Both the position numbers and the translations under genes were made by a program. Under the pieces are notes generated by a model. The model was given only the letters and a program-made list of their open reading frames with translations, was not told where the DNA came from and made no database searches. 64,000 bases of DNA from Siminovitchia acidinfaciens (GTDB taxonomy: Bacteria > Bacillota > Bacilli > Bacillales > Bacillaceae_C): positions 394,249 to 458,248 of the forward strand of contig NZ_QYTV02000001.1 of assembly GCF_003605385.1 (NCBI RefSeq), given 5' to 3'. Positions 61,759 to 64,000 of the stretch are shown here, one piece after another. Positions within the stretch are counted from its first letter, which is position 1, and each line of letters starts with the position of its first letter.

Positions 61759-62826
61759 ATGCTTAGAAAAGGTTCCATTATTGGTTTATTCTTAATTATA
61801 GCATTAGTTTTATCAGCCTGCGCCGGTGGAGCAAGTGAATCTGGTGGAAAAAAGTCTTCAAATGACACCCTTGTTGTTGTTGACTGGGGAGGAGCTATTA
61901 CCGAGGCAAGGAAGAAATCCATTTTTGAGCCTTTTGAAAAAGAGTTTGGCGTTAAAATCCAAGTCGAATCCCCGACAGACTATGGAAAGTTTAAAGCAAT
62001 GGTTGAAGGTGGAAATGTAACATGGGATGTTGTAAATGTAGGTAACTTGTGGGGAGCACAAGCAATTGACCAAGACCTCTTTGAACCGATTGACTATGAC
62101 ATAGTCAATAAAGAAAATGTAAAAACTGAATTAGCAAAGGAATTCTATGTAGGAGCAGAAATGTATTCAACTGCTATTTCATACAGCACTGAACAGTTTT
62201 CAGAGAATGACCATCCTACAACGTGGGCAGACTTTTGGGATGTTGAAAAATACCCTGGTGCACGCGGGTTATGGAAAATGCCATATGAAGCCATGGAGGT
62301 AGCACTGCTGGCTGATGGTGTAAAACCGGAAGAACTGTATCCGCTTGATATAGACCGGGCCTTTAAGAGTCTTGAAAAATTAAAGGCAAAAACCGAGATT
62401 GTTTGGTGGGATGCGGGAGCACAGCCTGTTGAATTACTGTCCAGTGGTACTGTCACAGTCTCTACCGCGTGGAATGGAAGAATAACTACTGCAAAGAATG
62501 ATGGGGCACCAGTGGACATTGAATATAATCAAGCTTTATTGAACAGTGAATCTTGGTCGGTGCCAAAAGGGGCTAAAAATAAGGAATTAGCCATGGAATT
62601 TATTAATTTTGCAACAAAGGCGGAGGTCCAGGCAGAGTTTTCTAAGTCCATTGATTACTCTCCTGTTAATGAAAAGGCGATTGAACTATTACCTGAAGAT
62701 GTAAAAAATCGACTGGGCCAATCACCAGAACTTGCGGAAAAGCAAGTCTTAGTGAACGAAGAGTTTTGGGCTGAAAATTTTGATGAAGTCAATGAGAGAT
62801 TTCAGGAGTGGCTGTTAAAACAATAA
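61759..62826 (+). CDS. PotD-like substrate-binding lipoprotein (paralog 4)
   Basis: A 355-residue binding protein: signal SIIGLFLIIALVLSACAGGA with the lipid cysteine, then VVDWGGAITEARKKSIFEPF, PTDYGKFKAMVEGGNVTWDV, VEKYPGARGLWKMPYEAMEV, IVWWDAGAQPVELLSSGTV and FINFATKAEVQAEFSKSIDY. Very similar to paralogs 2 and 3. GAAGGGGAG lies before ATG 61759. It follows the dehydrogenase operon behind a possible attenuator and stands as a single gene without permeases, so it should share the ABC core encoded at 50739-53576, about 8 kb upstream. Confidence 0.85.
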   Translation: MLRKGSIIGLFLIIALVLSACAGGASESGGKKSSNDTLVVVDWGGAITEARKKSIFEPFEKEFGVKIQVESPTDYGKFKAMVEGGNVTWDVVNVGNLWGAQAIDQDLFEPIDYDIVNKENVKTELAKEFYVGAEMYSTAISYSTEQFSENDHPTTWADFWDVEKYPGARGLWKMPYEAMEVALLADGVKPEELYPLDIDRAFKSLEKLKAKTEIVWWDAGAQPVELLSSGTVTVSTAWNGRITTAKNDGAPVDIEYNQALLNSESWSVPKGAKNKELAMEFINFATKAEVQAEFSKSIDYSPVNEKAIELLPEDVKNRLGQSPELAEKQVLVNEEFWAENFDEVNERFQEWLLKQ

Positions 62827-63771
62827 CAATCTTGTTATTGAGGGAGACACCTAAAGTATTGAAAGGGAGTGGGAGGTTTCCCATTGATTGACTGTACTAA
62901 TAAAGTTTAGGTATAGCTGATTGCATGAATCTGTTGTGCTTGATCGGAGACATAACTCCTCCATGGGATAGGATTGTCAAATGTTGACACTGGAAATAAA
63001 CTGTTTAGGCCAGGTGTTTTAAGTCAATTAGAGAAAAGGTTTTTTGATAAGTTAAAAAGTAAGAGGCTAAATAAGGACATGATTGTTCCTTATTTAGCCT
63101 CTTTTTTTGTCCATGTGCTCTACCAGTATTCGATGAATATCTATTAAGTTACAGAGGATGCAATGCAAATACCAGATTAGACCACCAATAAACAGAAGAA
63201 TTTAATAAAGTAAACATAGGTCATTATTTTTATTAGAAGTTCAAGAAGGTCTGCGTAAAACCTATATTTAAAATATCGTTCTTCAGAGATGATCTCTTTT
63301 AACACATAATCCACAAGGGACTTACTTTTATACAGTTTTTAACAGAGAAATATCCTAAAGTGGCTACTATTCCAGGTGCTTGAAAGGCTTCCCCAGGTCT
63401 CTGTTACCACCCCTTTGAGATGTCAGTGAATGTATGACACATCAAGATTTTAGGAAAATCCCAAAACGGATCTACCACTTGTTTCGTCCCCTCTGATCAC
63501 CTTTAGATTAAGCAAACAGATTATTATACGACAAACAAATTGCAATTGTCAATCGTAAATTTGCAATAATTTAGATTATATGATACTCTATAGTTAGAAC
63601 AGTTTTGAAACAGTATTTGATAACCGTGCACAATTTCTTTTGGATAGAATTTGAGTACGGTTTTTTTATGTGAAAACTTATTTTCGTTTTATTTGGTCAA
63701 AATGTTGATTGAAAGTGGAATAATAGGTATCAAAATAAATACCTAAATATTTTAAATAGGAGAGTGGGTTA
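62827..63771. other. Intergenic, one terminator, no gene recognised
   Basis: A 945-base gap. Apart from the hairpin at 63061-63107 I found no frame with a ribosome site. The minus strand at 63390-63430 has a GGGGTGGTAACAG stretch that superficially recalls a T-box, but the rest of that motif is missing. Confidence 0.4.
63061..63107 (+). terminator. Strong terminator
   Basis: AAGAGGCTAAATAAGGA and TCCTTATTTAGCCTCTT, a perfect 17-bp stem with a 9-base loop and TTTTTT. It lies 235 bases after the last binding-protein gene and may end its long 3' region. Confidence 0.8.
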
Positions 63772-64000
63772 GTGAATTTAATTAATAAAGAAGTAACTCA
63801 TAAAGTCTTTGGTGAAGGAAATATCGTGGATCATAATGGAGCTGTCATCACCATTGATTTTAATGAGGATATAAAAAAATTCGTTTACCCTGATGCTTTT
63901 GGAAAATTTATCACACTAAATGACCGGAATGTTGCAAAATCTTTGAAGAAAATCCTTTTGAAAAGGGAAATGGAAGAAGAAGCACTTGAGAGGAAACGTA
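63772..64000 (+). CDS. Conserved Firmicutes protein, start only (partial at window end)
   Basis: GTG 63772 with AGGAGA about 8 bases upstream opens MNLINKEVTHKVFGEGNIVD, then ITIDFNEDIKKFVYPDAFGK and a Lys/Glu-rich helix running off the edge at residue 76. This N-terminus (HKVFGEGxIVD..., FVFPDxFGKFI) is common to a group of conserved Bacillus/Clostridium proteins, often with a later zinc-binding or effector part. Function unknown and the C-terminal domain is outside the window. Confidence 0.7.
   Translation, partial: MNLINKEVTHKVFGEGNIVDHNGAVITIDFNEDIKKFVYPDAFGKFITLNDRNVAKSLKKILLKREMEEEALERKR

Noticed and set aside
63380-63440. T-box or other amino-acid riboswitch on the minus strand
   Set aside because: Only GGGGTGGTAAC resembles the T-box sequence; the CCGCG continuation, a specifier stem and a downstream minus-strand gene are missing.
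1-64000. CRISPR array, tRNA or rRNA genes, intact insertion sequence
   Set aside because: No regularly spaced repeats, cloverleaf with conserved arms or complete transposase was seen. Small or degenerate cases could be missed by eye.

Overview
The window looks like low-GC Bacillaceae chromosome. AGGAGG-type ribosome sites precede most genes, several starts are TTG or GTG, and the regulators (PucR, RocR-like sigma-54 activator, GntR, PadR) and lipobox solute-binding proteins are of Bacillus type. I cannot fix the genus. No tRNA, rRNA or CRISPR array was recognised. All assignments come from reading motifs; no search was run.

Layout. 1-1000: two decayed genes (an RNA methyltransferase with an in-frame stop, and the tail of a pseudouridine synthase). 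1293-11024: a seven-gene operon with an ATP-dependent hydantoinase/oxoprolinase pair, a two-subunit electron-transfer flavoprotein, a split membrane Fe-S oxidoreductase (DgcB/YwjF-like) and a flavin/Fe-S demethylase-type oxidoreductase, facing a convergent PucR regulator. Together these suggest breakdown of an N-methylated cyclic amide or betaine-like compound with electrons passed to quinone. 12.6-16.2 kb: decayed HAAS-membrane and PadR genes, a headless NUDIX gene and an intact class V aminotransferase.

16.5-38 kb is an accessory and defence island. It opens with a serine-recombinase stub. Two unfamiliar two-gene modules follow, each lying between copies of a short repeat (16.73, 19.93 and 22.98 kb). 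The first pairs a His/Asp-rich protein with a tail-anchored coiled-coil protein carrying a seven-residue histidine ladder. The second pairs an unknown protein with a SIR2-domain protein. Next come an orphan phage-type replication cassette (initiator, G39P-type loader, DnaB) inside approximate direct repeats, a Sau3AI-type endonuclease with C5-methyltransferase and Vsr, and a McrBC-like pair whose N-terminal specificity region has a different base composition from its motor.

38-63 kb is a large amine/polyamine/guanidino-compound region. It has a sigma-54 activator with a well-matched -24/-12 promoter in front of a ureohydrolase, a DUF1989 protein, one PotABC-type ABC core served by four paralogous PotD-like lipoproteins, three PuuB-like FAD oxidases, a sarcosine-oxidase-like enzyme lacking the usual flavin-linking cysteine, a zinc alcohol dehydrogenase, an aldehyde dehydrogenase, and PucR and GntR regulators. 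GTATAC palindromes at two promoters and a cre site inside a third suggest GntR and CcpA control. The window ends in the start of a conserved Firmicutes gene that runs off the edge.
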